DNA of 41,478 nucleotides from JACKCP01 sp034007295 (GCA_034007295.1 JAVERC010000031.1:1-41478); one strand, 5' to 3'. Shown: positions 14,479-22,754, counted from the stretch's first letter. The notes: generated by a model from the letters alone, not told the origin. Numbers and translations are program-made.

Positions 14479-17312
14479 ATTTTCACCTCATCATTTTCTA
14501 AAACCTCTGTTTCTAAATTATTTTTTTCTGAAAATTGGCGTCCGTGGCGTCCGTGGCGTCCATCGTCTTTGTTTATAGGGTTTTCGGCGTGGACGCCGTT
14601 TGGCGTCCTGGCGTCCGTGGCGTCCGTTGCTTCTTCTTTTTCGTCTTCCGTGGACGCCGTTTGGACGCCGTGGACGCCGTCTGAAAATTGGCGTCCATTC
14701 TGGAATGCTTGATTTATAAGGCTTTGGACGCCGTGGACGCCAAAGACGCCGTTTTTATCTTTTTCAGTAACAAAGCTTTCAAAATCAGAGTTAACTTTTA
14801 AACAAATTTGTTTCACTGGCTCAGGATCATTTTTATTTTTTATATTTTTCGGAGTAGTTGTTGTTTCAAGTCCAGCTTTTTCGAAAAGGTTTTCAACAAA
14901 TCTAGCCCTATAATCTTCTGTGGTATTGGTGCCGTGGTCTTCATCAAAAGCTTTTCGAATATAGCCAAGTCTTAAATATTTTTTTCCGTCCGTGTGTGTG
15001 GCTGCATGAGTTTTAAGCCTGGACAATGTTTTTTTCATTTTTTCGATATCAGAAGAGTCAGCGTTTTTGACTGTGAGGTTGAACCGAATTTTTGCAAACA
15101 ATGCCAAAAAATTTCCAACATAAAAAAAAGCGGCCCTAAATCCTCGCTGGATATCATTGAGCGTTAAATCTGCATTAAAATCAACTTTACCAGTTTTGAT
15201 TTCCTCAAGATTTGAAGCCATAATAATATCTGAAAATTTTAAAGCCGTTGCTATACTCACCGCAAGCTCTATTGACTTTGAAATTTTGCTGGATACTGCG
15301 TCAAGTTCAGGGTATTTTTCAAGCTCTTCAACTCTTAAAATTTCAAGGCTGTCCTCAATTTTGTCAAAATAGCTTTTTGCGTCTTGGTTTAATGTAAAGA
15401 TAAAAGAGTTTTTGAGTTTTTCAGGTGTTAAGCTGTTATAATAAGCTTTTAACTTTTCTCCGTATTCAATCCACTGCTTTTGATATCCCCATGGTTTTTT
15501 ACTCTTTGGTGGACGTTTGCCCAGCTCATCGGTTGTTGGCTCAAATCGCCCCGTTAAACCTCGGTCAATTGCTGTATCTGAAAAAAAATGTTTGATATAT
15601 GCCCCAAAAGTGCAATTGCCGATAATGTAAGATATGAATTCACTTTCGCGGATACCATCAGTTTTTGTTGCATTAAAATTTTTATTGCCTTCGTAACTAT
15701 CAAGCCAAAAGAACAACTCCGCGTCACCGTTTTTTTTATATTGACCAATGCCACTTACAAATCCGCTCAGCTCGTCACGGAGTATAAGAAGTGAATTATT
15801 TCTTTTACTGTAATAAACTGCCGCGGCTTCCATTGTGGCGGCCGTTATGACTGGTAAGCCTTCTTTTAATATCGCTGGCTCTTCGGGTTCCGGGGTTCCG
15901 GTTGTCGTTGACCTGTTGTAATCCTTTAAGGCTTTTTTATATATTTTTTCAGCCTCAGCACGTTCAGAAGTAATAAGGCTTGCAATATCTTCTGCCGGTC
16001 TCATCAATTGTTTGAACGGAGCTGTTTTATTGCGTCCGCTCCCGTTTACGCATACTCCCCAAAATTTTGGAATTTTAACCCTGGAATCATGAATTTTGAA
16101 TTTAATTGAAAATCCAGTAAAACCAAGAGTAAAAGCAATAAACCTTGACAAAACATGGTCAACTTGTATGCCTTGTGAAAGTGCATGATCTTTCAAAATT
16201 TTTTCAAGCTCTTCATTTAAAATATTGGTTGGACATTGAATTTTTGGAAATATCTTTATAGTTTCCTGTAATACTTCGGACGCTGTTTTTCTTGCAGCTT
16301 TGTTAGGGTTCAAAATATATTCTTTAACCTTGCTTAAAGCCTGCTTCCTGGTGTGGCCTGCATCAATAAAACCTTTGTAGTAGTCGTTGAAATCGCTGTT
16401 AACTGGGCTTAAGATATAAGGTAAACTATATTTACTGTTTAGTTTTTCCGCTGTCTCACGGCCTTTATTAATACCTTCTTCAGCTTCTTTTTTCAGGTCA
16501 TTATCAGCAATTAGAATAAGTTTTTTATCCTGAAATTTTCCTTTAAAAGCCAAAAATACAGGCTCTATATTTCCGGCATTAACACAAAAAACACAAGGTT
16601 TTCCGGTCGCAAGATGAACTATTAAAGCTGTTGCAGCACCTTCAGCAAAATAAACTATATCTGAATTTTCAATATCCCCTGCAACATTAAAGCAGTGGCT
16701 CATCTTACCCTTAGTTAGCTTGTCTGTTTTTTCCCCGTTTTTAAGTGTGATTTTATCAGGATATATAAATTGGTTGGCCCAGTGCTTGCCGTTTATATCA
16801 AACAACGGCATGACAATATTTTTATATTTGGGATTATAGCCAACGAATTGAAAAGCCTTAAAATCACTGCCGGTTAACCCTTTTTTCTGGCAATAGCCAA
16901 AGTCCTCAGGTATTGTATTATTTGAATTTTTAAGGATAGAAACAGCTTGTTTTGCGTCTTCTTCTGCCTGCTTTGCAAGTTCCTTTTGTCTTTCTTCTGT
17001 GGCTTCCTGTATCGCTTGCCGGTCTGCCTCGGTCATGGTTCGAGTTTCACCACTTCCATTTAAACACTCTGAAAATTGCTCATCGGTTGCAAAATCCCCT
17101 GCAAACAAAACAAAACCGTTTCCATTATTGAAAACCTTGTAAAAAACGCTGCTATTTTGCTTCGGCCGGACAAAATCGGACGTTCCAATTTCAACCGAAT
17201 CAAGGTTTAAATTTAATTTTTCATATAGAATTTTTTTTATTTTTTCCTCAAGCTCCGCAAAACTAAGAGTTTGATTTTCTTGGTTATTTTTGATATTGTT
17301 AAAATCAATCAA
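14475..17312 (-). CDS. Toprim primase / DUF3987 helicase-like replication protein (island 1)
   Basis: 945 aa. Residues about 1-335 hold a phage-type primase N-terminus (FVLFAGDFATDEQFSECLNG) and a Toprim domain with E224 (AEGAATA) and D270/D272 (ADND). Residues about 340-840 fit DUF3987: a degenerate P-loop NGSGRNKT (423-430) with N where Gly is usual, and Walker-B-like LLILRDELSG (508-517). Residues about 855-925 are low-complexity because the DNA there carries 14 iteron-like words. Start is TTG at 17312 with AAGGGGG upstream. The Toprim part is very close to the island 2 protein; the helicase part is not, so the gene is a mosaic. Expected role: priming and unwinding at the island's own origin, comparable to P4 alpha. 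Confidence 0.85.
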   Translation of the reverse strand: MIDFNNIKNNQENQTLSFAELEEKIKKILYEKLNLNLDSVEIGTSDFVRPKQNSSVFYKVFNNGNGFVLFAGDFATDEQFSECLNGSGETRTMTEADRQAIQEATEERQKELAKQAEEDAKQAVSILKNSNNTIPEDFGYCQKKGLTGSDFKAFQFVGYNPKYKNIVMPLFDINGKHWANQFIYPDKITLKNGEKTDKLTKGKMSHCFNVAGDIENSDIVYFAEGAATALIVHLATGKPCVFCVNAGNIEPVFLAFKGKFQDKKLILIADNDLKKEAEEGINKGRETAEKLNSKYSLPYILSPVNSDFNDYYKGFIDAGHTRKQALSKVKEYILNPNKAARKTASEVLQETIKIFPKIQCPTNILNEELEKILKDHALSQGIQVDHVLSRFIAFTLGFTGFSIKFKIHDSRVKIPKFWGVCVNGSGRNKTAPFKQLMRPAEDIASLITSERAEAEKIYKKALKDYNRSTTTGTPEPEEPAILKEGLPVITAATMEAAAVYYSKRNNSLLILRDELSGFVSGIGQYKKNGDAELFFWLDSYEGNKNFNATKTDGIRESEFISYIIGNCTFGAYIKHFFSDTAIDRGLTGRFEPTTDELGKRPPKSKKPWGYQKQWIEYGEKLKAYYNSLTPEKLKNSFIFTLNQDAKSYFDKIEDSLEILRVEELEKYPELDAVSSKISKSIELAVSIATALKFSDIIMASNLEEIKTGKVDFNADLTLNDIQRGFRAAFFYVGNFLALFAKIRFNLTVKNADSSDIEKMKKTLSRLKTHAATHTDGKKYLRLGYIRKAFDEDHGTNTTEDYRARFVENLFEKAGLETTTTPKNIKNKNDPEPVKQICLKVNSDFESFVTEKDKNGVFGVHGVQSLINQAFQNGRQFSDGVHGVQTASTEDEKEEATDATDARTPNGVHAENPINKDDGRHGRHGRQFSEKNNLETEVLENDEVKI
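14537..14750. repeat. Iteron array in the primase 3' end (island 1), candidate origin
   Basis: Fourteen copies of GGCGTCC (one imperfect, AGACGCC) in both orientations. In gene direction: three forward (14750-14726), one inverted (14696-14690), three forward (14678-14652), three inverted (14625-14602), one forward (14597-14591), three inverted (14561-14537). Pitch within groups is mostly 9 bp. The GC-rich words stand out in AT-rich DNA. Inverted copies encode different tripeptides (GRH) from forward ones (GVH), which points to selection on DNA. Same layout as 25777-25981. Confidence 0.8.
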
Positions 17313-17363
17313 TTAAAAGTTCCCCCTTTATCAGGCCGGTTTCCCCACTGGCCTTTTTTGACA

Positions 17364-17564
17364 TCAATTTACACAACATTTACCGGCAAAAGCTAAAACA
17401 TCATCCTTGCGATACCTTACCAGTCTTCCAAACTTATAAAATGGCAGTTCCCTGTTTTCATAACGCCACGCGGCCAAAGTATTTGGACGAACTTTTAAAA
17501 ACTCCGCCACTTCCTTTTCTGTCATAAACTCATTGTTGCTGATTTTTATTATATTTGCTTCCAT
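17364..17564 (-). CDS. AlpA/excisionase-type helix-turn-helix protein
   Basis: 66 aa. FMTEKEVAEFLKVRPNTLAAWR is a MerR-like HTH_17 helix-turn-helix and LPFYKFGRLVRYRKDDVLAF is the wing and C-terminal helix usual for AlpA and excisionase (Xis) proteins. It probably controls the integrase direction or island promoters. ATG at 17564 follows GGAGGG at 6-8 nt. It sits just upstream of the primase gene (51-nt gap) and is insulated from the preceding 308-aa gene by a terminator. Confidence 0.85.
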   Translation of the reverse strand: MEANIIKISNNEFMTEKEVAEFLKVRPNTLAAWRYENRELPFYKFGRLVRYRKDDVLAFAGKCCVN

Positions 17565-17607
17565 GTTTGACCCTCCGATTTGTTAAAATTAAAAGGGCTT
17601 TTGTGCA

Positions 17608-17643
17608 CAAAAAAACCCACACAGAAATTATCTGCATGGGTTT
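17608..17643 (-). terminator. Terminator between the 308-aa gene and the HTH gene
   Basis: AAACCCA (17613-17619) pairs with TGGGTTT (17637-17643), and an inner CAGA/TCTG extends the stem. On the minus strand a T run follows. It splits island 1 into an integrase-cargo unit and an HTH-primase unit. Confidence 0.75.
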
Positions 17644-17749
17644 ATATTAAGGGGGGTTTTTGAACTTCGATAGTGATATAGTTCAGTTTTAAAAAATACC
17701 ACGTGTTTAACTATTTGAATTTATCAATTAAATAAATTTAACGTGCTTC

Positions 17750-18676
17750 TTATTTTTTTTTAAGATAGTCCTTCAAATCCTTAATTAACGTATTTTCACT
17801 CCTTGGAGTATCATTTTTTAGCAATTTTTTTGACACCATTGCAGCAACTGTTTTTTCTGCCTCAAGACCTCTTAGCCCTTTAAAATAAAATGGTTTTTTA
17901 GGTTCCATCAGGAATGCCTTAACTATGTTATCAATTAAGCTTTGATTTTTCACTTTAGCCGGTTTACTTTGACTGTTTTTTTTACCTGTTGCAATGTCGG
18001 CCAATAAAGACAAAGTTTCAGGGTGCATGATGACTGCCTGATCTTGCGTTTTAAGTGCTAGTTTAAGGGGTATGGGATTTTTAAAAATTTGGTATTGTTC
18101 AATTATAAACCGGATTTTTTTTTCATCATCATTTAACCCTTCTTCAGTAAATTCTTTTTCAAAAACTTTTAAAAGAAGGCTATAAATTTTATTAAATTTT
18201 GTTTTTTTATTTCCAAATAATTTACCTCTCTTCACCTGGACATCATCATAATAAAAACCTGTTTTAAAAGATTGAATATTTGTATGGTCGCCAGCTTCGG
18301 GAACCGGTCGTTTATAAAAATAAACAGTATAAAATGGACGTTTTCCATTTAATGGAATATCCAGACATAAACCGGGCACACCATTTATATTATAAATAAT
18401 GGCCTTAATGTTTTTTAAATTGCTTAAAAGCTGGGGCTTTTGCAAACTTGACTGGGTATCAATCAGCTTTTCTGTATTAGTAAAAAAATCATAGCCAAAA
18501 ATAAAATTTAATTTGAAAACTGGATCAAGTATAAAATCTTGTGAATCAAATTCAAAATCTTCTGGTTTGATATTGGGATCTGTACAAAAGACTAAATCAT
18601 AAAAAAGCTTATACGGAATAAGGTTTTTTGTAAAAATTATATGATCTTGTTTTGGTGCATCGTTAAAGTCAAGCAT
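17750..18676 (-). CDS. Unknown 308-aa island cargo protein
   Basis: 308 aa, soluble, no signal peptide, no family recognised. The C-terminal third is lysine-rich (KNSQSKPAKVKNQ, then two helical segments ending in DLKDYLKKK) and could bind nucleic acid. ATG at 18676 has GGGGGAG 4-5 nt upstream. It lies between the 64-aa gene and a terminator, within the integrase unit. Absent from island 2, so it is the likeliest accessory (cargo) gene of island 1; a defence or regulatory role is only a guess from location. Confidence 0.65.
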   Translation of the reverse strand: MLDFNDAPKQDHIIFTKNLIPYKLFYDLVFCTDPNIKPEDFEFDSQDFILDPVFKLNFIFGYDFFTNTEKLIDTQSSLQKPQLLSNLKNIKAIIYNINGVPGLCLDIPLNGKRPFYTVYFYKRPVPEAGDHTNIQSFKTGFYYDDVQVKRGKLFGNKKTKFNKIYSLLLKVFEKEFTEEGLNDDEKKIRFIIEQYQIFKNPIPLKLALKTQDQAVIMHPETLSLLADIATGKKNSQSKPAKVKNQSLIDNIVKAFLMEPKKPFYFKGLRGLEAEKTVAAMVSKKLLKNDTPRSENTLIKDLKDYLKKK

Positions 18677-18698
18677 CGCTCCCCCACCTGAAATAGAA

Positions 18699-18893
18699 TT
18701 AAAAATTTACTTCAGATATATCAATCTTGTTTTTCATCAGGACATCAAGGTATTGTTCCCAAGAGTCGTAATAGTCTGAAAACTTGCCTGTTAAAATTTC
18801 ATTGCTGGTAAAGTCTTTCATTGGATAATCTAAAAAACTAACATTCTTTTCTTTGGCCTGCTGTGTTGAGTCCACTACAATAATTTTTTTCAT
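18699..18893 (-). CDS. Unknown 64-aa island protein
   Basis: 64 aa, slightly acidic, no motif recognised. AAAGGAGG lies about 7 nt before its ATG, a strong ribosome site, so it is very probably translated. It sits 14 nt after the integrase stop and 22 nt before the 308-aa gene, forming an int-64aa-308aa unit. The pairing of a small acidic protein and a larger basic one is compatible with a two-component module such as a toxin-antitoxin pair, but no sequence evidence supports that directly. Confidence 0.6.
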   Translation of the reverse strand: MKKIIVVDSTQQAKEKNVSFLDYPMKDFTSNEILTGKFSDYYDSWEQYLDVLMKNKIDISEVNF

Positions 18894-18907
18894 TTAAACT
18901 GCCTCCT

Positions 18908-20158
18908 TTATTGGTTTCCAAACAATTGTATAACCTTAGCTTGCCTTGTCTTGTCCACCTGGCTTAAAATCCATTGTGCAATCTTTTCTGCATCGGACTT
19001 TAAATAAGTTAAGTCGCTTGTTTCAACATAGTGTTTTTCATGAACATCATTTGATATAGTATTTTTTAACAGTTTTATTTTCCAGCCTTCAACACCTGCT
19101 GCAATTCCAATACTTGTAAATGTCCGTCTCATATCATGGGCCGTGAGTTTTTTTTCAAGTCCTGCAATGTCTGAAATTTTTTTCATTACAGTCCTGACTT
19201 CGCTGATATAACCGGTTTTTGTAGAATCAGAATGAAATACAAAATCGCTGTATCTGGGGCGGTTTTGCAAAAGCTCATAAGCCAAAGAAGATAATGGAAT
19301 TTTTACCTCTTGCCGGTTTTTTGGATCAGGTAAAGTGTAAAATTTATTCATTGTGTTTATTTGGCTCCACCTTAAACTTGCAACTTCTTCCCACCTGTTG
19401 CCGGTCAGGATTAAAAGCAGAACTGCATCAATATGAGTTTTGCTGATTTCCGCTGTTGCTGGTGCTTCTCTCAAGGTTTTTAAGAACTTCCAGACATTGC
19501 CAACTTGTTCAACTGGAATCCTGCCGTTTCTTGTTTTTTCACGGTTCCAGAGTCTGGTATGGTTAAGAACTAAAACAGGGTTTTCAATAAACAGGGGTTC
19601 ATCGTTGGGCCTGTAATTTGCTGCTGCATAATTAAGCCATGATTTTAAATGTCTGAATGCCTGATTTGCTTGAATGGGTGCTCGGTCGCTGATCTCAAGG
19701 AATTTATTTTTTACCTTTTCCCTTGTAATACTTACAACTGGCTTGTCTTGCCAGTCTGCAAAGTTTCGGGTTAAATGCCTGTTAATCTCATGAAGTGTGG
19801 ACGGTTTCAGGTTTTTCCCCCTGGCTTCGATATAAGAGTTTACAACATCTCCAAGCGTAACAGCTCTTTCTTGCTCAGCTTCCTTTTCTGCTTTCGGGTT
19901 TATACCTTGGCTGATTTCGTAAAATAGCTTTTTGGCTTCCTTCCTTGCTTCTTCAACTGTGATTTGTCCAAATTTGCCAATAGTAATTCTTGACTGCTTT
20001 TTTTTGCCCGGTAAAACCGCTTGAATGATAAAAGCTATACTTTGACTTGACACACGGACACCAAAACCAGCCAGTTTAGTATCATAAATGAAAAGCTGTT
20101 TTTTGCCTTCGGGGTATTTAATTTCTTTTAAAAATTCTTTTGTGATTTTTTCTTTCAT
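18908..20158 (-). CDS. int: Tyrosine integrase of island 1
   Basis: 416 aa. The N-terminus (LAGFGVRVSSQSIAFII, then GQITVEEARKEAKKL) is the DUF4102 arm-DNA-binding domain of P4-type integrases. The catalytic domain has the first Arg in TGNRWEEVASLRW, the HxxR box in LTAHDMRRTFTS and the nucleophile Tyr in VHEKHYVE. It should join the island att to tRNA-Leu. The gene reads away from the distal att copy (20326-20382), 170 nt from its start, with a tandem AGTACG site between (20190-20207), so it may repress its own promoter. Confidence 0.93.
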   Translation of the reverse strand: MKEKITKEFLKEIKYPEGKKQLFIYDTKLAGFGVRVSSQSIAFIIQAVLPGKKKQSRITIGKFGQITVEEARKEAKKLFYEISQGINPKAEKEAEQERAVTLGDVVNSYIEARGKNLKPSTLHEINRHLTRNFADWQDKPVVSITREKVKNKFLEISDRAPIQANQAFRHLKSWLNYAAANYRPNDEPLFIENPVLVLNHTRLWNREKTRNGRIPVEQVGNVWKFLKTLREAPATAEISKTHIDAVLLLILTGNRWEEVASLRWSQINTMNKFYTLPDPKNRQEVKIPLSSLAYELLQNRPRYSDFVFHSDSTKTGYISEVRTVMKKISDIAGLEKKLTAHDMRRTFTSIGIAAGVEGWKIKLLKNTISNDVHEKHYVETSDLTYLKSDAEKIAQWILSQVDKTRQAKVIQLFGNQ

Positions 20159-20189
20159 TTTATGCCGCCGGTTTTTTTTATTTTAAAAA

Positions 20190-20207
20190 AGTACGTAAAT
20201 AGTACGA
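20190..20207. repeat. Subterminal tandem site, right end of island 1
   Basis: AGTACGTAAATAGTACGA, one change from 11910-11927, lies between the integrase start and the att copy. The two AGTACG words are 11 bp apart. Confidence 0.6.
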
Positions 20208-20325
20208 CATAAAGACGAAAAAAGACAAGGTTTATTAATTTTGCCAGTAAAGGGTAAAATCTAAAAAGCCTGTAAAATAAGGGTTTACAAGGATAGTTAA
20301 TTTTGACAAGGGTAAATATTGCAAA

Positions 20326-20382
20326 ACTCAAAATCCGCCGAGTGTATGCTCTTGTGAGTTCGAGTCTCACCTTCGGTACCAA
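20326..20382 (+). repeat. att repeat, distal copy (island 1)
   Basis: 57 bp identical to the tRNA-Leu 3' part at 11794-11850. It is a tRNA fragment, not a gene: the acceptor 5' half and D arm are missing. Confidence 0.93.
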
Positions 20383-20390
20383 ATAAAATA

Positions 20391-20425
20391 AAGGCTTTAA
20401 GAATTTTTACCTTAAAGCCTTTTTT
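20391..20425 (+). terminator. Displaced terminator next to the tRNA-Leu fragment
   Basis: A perfect 11-bp stem (AAGGCTTTAAG and CTTAAAGCCTT, 20391-20421) with a T run, placed right after the tRNA-Leu fragment. It is probably the terminator that served tRNA-Leu before island 1 inserted. Confidence 0.8.
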
Positions 20426-20439
20426 AATACCTAAAATTT

Positions 20440-20700
20440 TTATGGACATTCTATGGACATTTTTTAATTCACACCAATAAACCTCAGGAATAAAATTTTC
20501 TTCACCAGCCCATGTGAAATTATTTTTAATATATTCAGATAATTTTGCAAGAAGACTCATTATTGCCGGACAGCCACCGCAAAAACCGAAAGTCTGAACA
20601 ACCGTACAGGAACCATCGTCAGCTAGAATAGAAGCAATACCAGTTTCAATATATTTTAGCTCAATAATATTAGCCAGATGTGAGGGGTGAATTTATCCAC
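20440..20700 (-). pseudogene. Decayed coding stretch of unknown family
   Basis: On the minus strand from about 20687 a frame without start reads HPSHLANIIELKYIETG, then TFGFCGGCPAIMSLLAKLSE and onward to WAGEENFIPEVYWCELK. It has protein-like composition and two close cysteine pairs, but no family was recognised, and it is preceded by a stop and runs into the att fragment. Treated as a relic of the third element. Confidence 0.35.
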
Positions 20701-20786
20701 CCTTTTATAAAAATATCAGGTTTGTATTCAAGACCACCATTTGAATAATTTCGAAAAACCGGCTCATATATGAAGGGGTCTAGTCT

Positions 20787-20947
20787 TTAGCTTCTAATGA
20801 TTGAAGCTTGTTTAGCTGTCATACCTTCTGAAGCTAATCCAACAGCTTCGTCTTTAGTGCTTCCTGACAGTTTATAGCGGATAAAAAACTGGTGTCTCCA
20901 TTTTTTAAAGTTCTTTTGAAGACACCAGTATATTTTATTCTAGGCAT
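20787..20947 (-). pseudogene. Truncated, frameshifted integrase N-terminus
   Basis: From ATG at 20947 the minus strand reads MPRIKYTGVFKRTLKNGDTS; after the T6 run (20883-20888) the neighbouring frame continues FFIRYKLSGSTKDEAVG, then EGMTAKQASIIRS, then stops. This is the N-terminal arm domain of a phage-type tyrosine integrase; one missing T breaks the frame and the catalytic domain is absent. Confidence 0.7.
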
Positions 20948-21012
20948 TACACCTCTCCCCTTTAGGGTGTATGAAGGTGTATACAAACTTCAAGCCCACT
21001 TGAAGGGAAAGT

Positions 21013-21077
21013 TGAAAGCCTTGATTTTATTGGTACGCCTGGAGGGATTCGAACCCCCGACCTACGGATTCGTAGTC
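21013..21077 (-). repeat. att repeat, distal copy (island 2)
   Basis: 65 bp matching 28629-28693 with one mismatch (21029 T versus 28645 A). It covers the tRNA-Arg 3' part from the anticodon stem through CCA plus about 18 bp beyond. A reading frame open through this segment before the integrase ATG is an artefact of the tRNA fragment. Confidence 0.93.
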
Positions 21078-21194
21078 TTTAGCTTTGATTATACCCTATA
21101 TTTACACTTAACAACAAAAAACTTGATTTTAAAGGTGTTTCAGCCTATATTACCCTCACTGTCGTTAACTTATTTTGACGTACCATATATTTTT

Positions 21195-21221
21195 TACCGT
21201 GGACGGTACCGTGGACAGATT
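21195..21221. repeat. Subterminal tandem site, left end of island 2
   Basis: Two copies of ACCGTGGAC at a 12-bp pitch; the whole 27 bp is repeated exactly at 28567-28593. It overlaps the likely integrase promoter region, 20 bp before the ribosome site, so integrase may bind its own arm sites and repress itself. Confidence 0.7.
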
Positions 21222-21242
21222 TTTAAATCAGGAGGTTTTAAC

Positions 21243-22502
21243 ATGGCTGAAATTGATGATATAAAAAACGCAATCAAAGAAAAAACAAAGGCTAAAATTG
21301 ACCGAGAAAAAGGTGCAGGGACTCTTTATTTATATAAACGTGGTAAAGAGGGAAAATTAAGCTGGGTAATAAGATATTTTCATGAGGGAAAAGAAAAATA
21401 TTACACCATAGGTACAGGGGATTTTACAGGCCGGAAGGGATTGTCATTAAAGCAAGCAAAAGATGAATACTACAAGTTAAAACTTCTTATCCGTGAGGGT
21501 AAAGATCTAACAGTATACTTTGAAGCACAACAGCAAGAGCAGTCTAAAAAGGAAAGGATAAAAAATAAAAAAAATATATCATTCAAGGACTTTGTTTCTG
21601 AAACATATCTGCCAACAGCAAAAATAAAAAAGACAGAAAGAACTTATAAGACACAAGTTCGCCATTTTGAATACTGGATTAACCCAGTTATTGGTAAAAA
21701 GTCTTTCGATGAGATCACGATTGAAGATTGTTCAAAAATACAAGCCAATATGCAGAAGGCAGGAAGGAAACCAAGAACAATACAGCACGTTTTTTCAACA
21801 TTTCATCATGTTTGGCAGTTCGCTTTAGATGATGAACTTACCGAAAAAAGATGTCCAACTGAAAGCAGACGGTTTGAGCTTGAGCCAGTAAAAAACAAGA
21901 AGGAAAGAGTTTTTTCTTATGAAGAAGAAAGGGAACTTTTAGATCATCTGGAGCTGGTTAACAGACAAGTGCATGATTTAGTAGTTCTGGGATTTGATAC
22001 AGGCTTGAGACGTGGGAGTTTGTTCAAACTTCAATGGCAAGATATCGACTTTAAAAATAAACAAATTACTTCCAGGGGATTAAATAATAAAGTCAATGAA
22101 ACCTTAACTATTGCCATGACTGAACGTGTCTTTAATGCCTTGAATAGAAGGCTTGAGGATAAAAATTCTGATTATGTTTTTTCATTAAAAAATGGAAATC
22201 CACATACTTATACACCATCGGCTTTTTTAAGAGCTTTAAAAATTCTTAAATTTAATGAAGGTAAAGACAGTCTGAACCGTTTAAGTTTTCATTCCTTAAG
22301 ACACACATTCGGGACAAGATCAATGACCAGTTCCGGCAATGTTTACCAAGTTCAAAAGTTGCTGGGGCATAAACAAATTGAAACGACTTTAAGATATGCA
22401 CATATAAACGACAAACAAAAAAAAGATGCAATTCTGGAACTGGAAAAATTTAATAAATCTCATGAAGAAAAAAACATTATTCCATTTAGACAAATAAAAT
22501 AA
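21243..22502 (+). CDS. int: Tyrosine integrase of island 2
   Basis: 419 aa from ATG 21243, chosen because AGGAGG lies 8 nt upstream; the frame is open further 5' only through the tRNA fragment. An N-terminal arm domain (LYLYKRGKEGKLSWVIRYFH) and a core-binding helical domain precede the catalytic domain: Arg in DTGLRRGSLFKLQW, HSLRHTFGTR as the HxxR box, LLGHKQIETTLRYAHI with the nucleophile Tyr. It should recombine tRNA-Arg. Only distantly similar to the island 1 integrase, in line with a different target tRNA. Confidence 0.93.
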   Translation: MAEIDDIKNAIKEKTKAKIDREKGAGTLYLYKRGKEGKLSWVIRYFHEGKEKYYTIGTGDFTGRKGLSLKQAKDEYYKLKLLIREGKDLTVYFEAQQQEQSKKERIKNKKNISFKDFVSETYLPTAKIKKTERTYKTQVRHFEYWINPVIGKKSFDEITIEDCSKIQANMQKAGRKPRTIQHVFSTFHHVWQFALDDELTEKRCPTESRRFELEPVKNKKERVFSYEEERELLDHLELVNRQVHDLVVLGFDTGLRRGSLFKLQWQDIDFKNKQITSRGLNNKVNETLTIAMTERVFNALNRRLEDKNSDYVFSLKNGNPHTYTPSAFLRALKILKFNEGKDSLNRLSFHSLRHTFGTRSMTSSGNVYQVQKLLGHKQIETTLRYAHINDKQKKDAILELEKFNKSHEEKNIIPFRQIK

Positions 22503-22587
22503 ATATAAATATCTGATATTGTGATAAATACATGGTTTTTTAAAAATAATTTACACACAAGCTATTTAACACCTTAGCCTTTAAAAT

Positions 22588-22616
22588 AATAACAGTAACT
22601 TTGAGTTATTTTTTTT
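22588..22616 (+). terminator. Terminator after the island 2 integrase
   Basis: AATAAC (22588-22593) can pair with GTTATT (22605-22610), or AGTAACT with AGTTATT with a 3-nt loop, before a T8 run. The stem is short, so efficiency is uncertain. Confidence 0.55.
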
Positions 22617-22630
22617 AATTCATTCAAAAT

Positions 22631-22719
22631 TTACATATGTGAATTATTTTTTTAACGTATGTGAATTTTCAATTTCATTCAAAATAAATCAGTTGTCCGG
22701 CAAGAAGTATTACTATAAT
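22631..22719 (+). promoter_or_regulatory. Operator-like repeats and promoter before the small regulator gene
   Basis: TTACATATGTGAATT (22631-22645) recurs as TAACGTATGTGAATT (22653-22667), exactly 22 bp apart, so both sites face the same side of the helix. A perfect TATAAT lies at 22714-22719 with TTGTCC 15 bp upstream. Likely a regulator or excisionase binding region. Confidence 0.5.
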
Positions 22720-22754
22720 TTATTGTTAACGATAAATTTAAAAAAGGAAACAAC

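Larger units (their letters stand above)
11794..20382. mobile_element. Island 1: 8.6-kb satellite-like element in tRNA-Leu
   Basis: Bounded by 57-bp perfect direct repeats of the tRNA-Leu 3' part. All genes run leftward: tyrosine integrase next to the distal att copy, two unknown proteins, an AlpA-type HTH protein, Toprim/DUF3987 primase, a four-cysteine protein and a 110-aa orphan, then 1.7 kb of non-coding DNA up to the tRNA. No structural, packaging or conjugation gene is visible. The plan is that of a P4-/PICI-like satellite or small integrative element, and it is repeated in island 2. Confidence 0.85.
20383..21012. mobile_element. Remnant of a third element between the islands
   Basis: This stretch has a tandem TATGGACAT site at 20441-20461 with an 11-bp pitch, a decayed leftward coding stretch (20461-20700), an integrase stub (20787-20947) and a tandem GGTGTAT site at 20966-20985. 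The position of the first site, 60 bp after the tRNA-Leu att copy, mirrors 11910 in island 1. A decayed earlier element in tRNA-Leu fits best. Confidence 0.55.

Noticed and set aside
20297..20560. Reading frames across the tRNA-Leu fragment, with GTEGETRTHKS-like peptide
   Set aside because: This peptide is the well-known spurious translation of a tRNA-Leu 3' end, not a gene.
20892..21242. N-terminal extension of the island 2 integrase
   Set aside because: The frame is open through the tRNA-Arg fragment and the tandem sites; the ATG at 21243 has a strong AGGAGG site and matches the family length.
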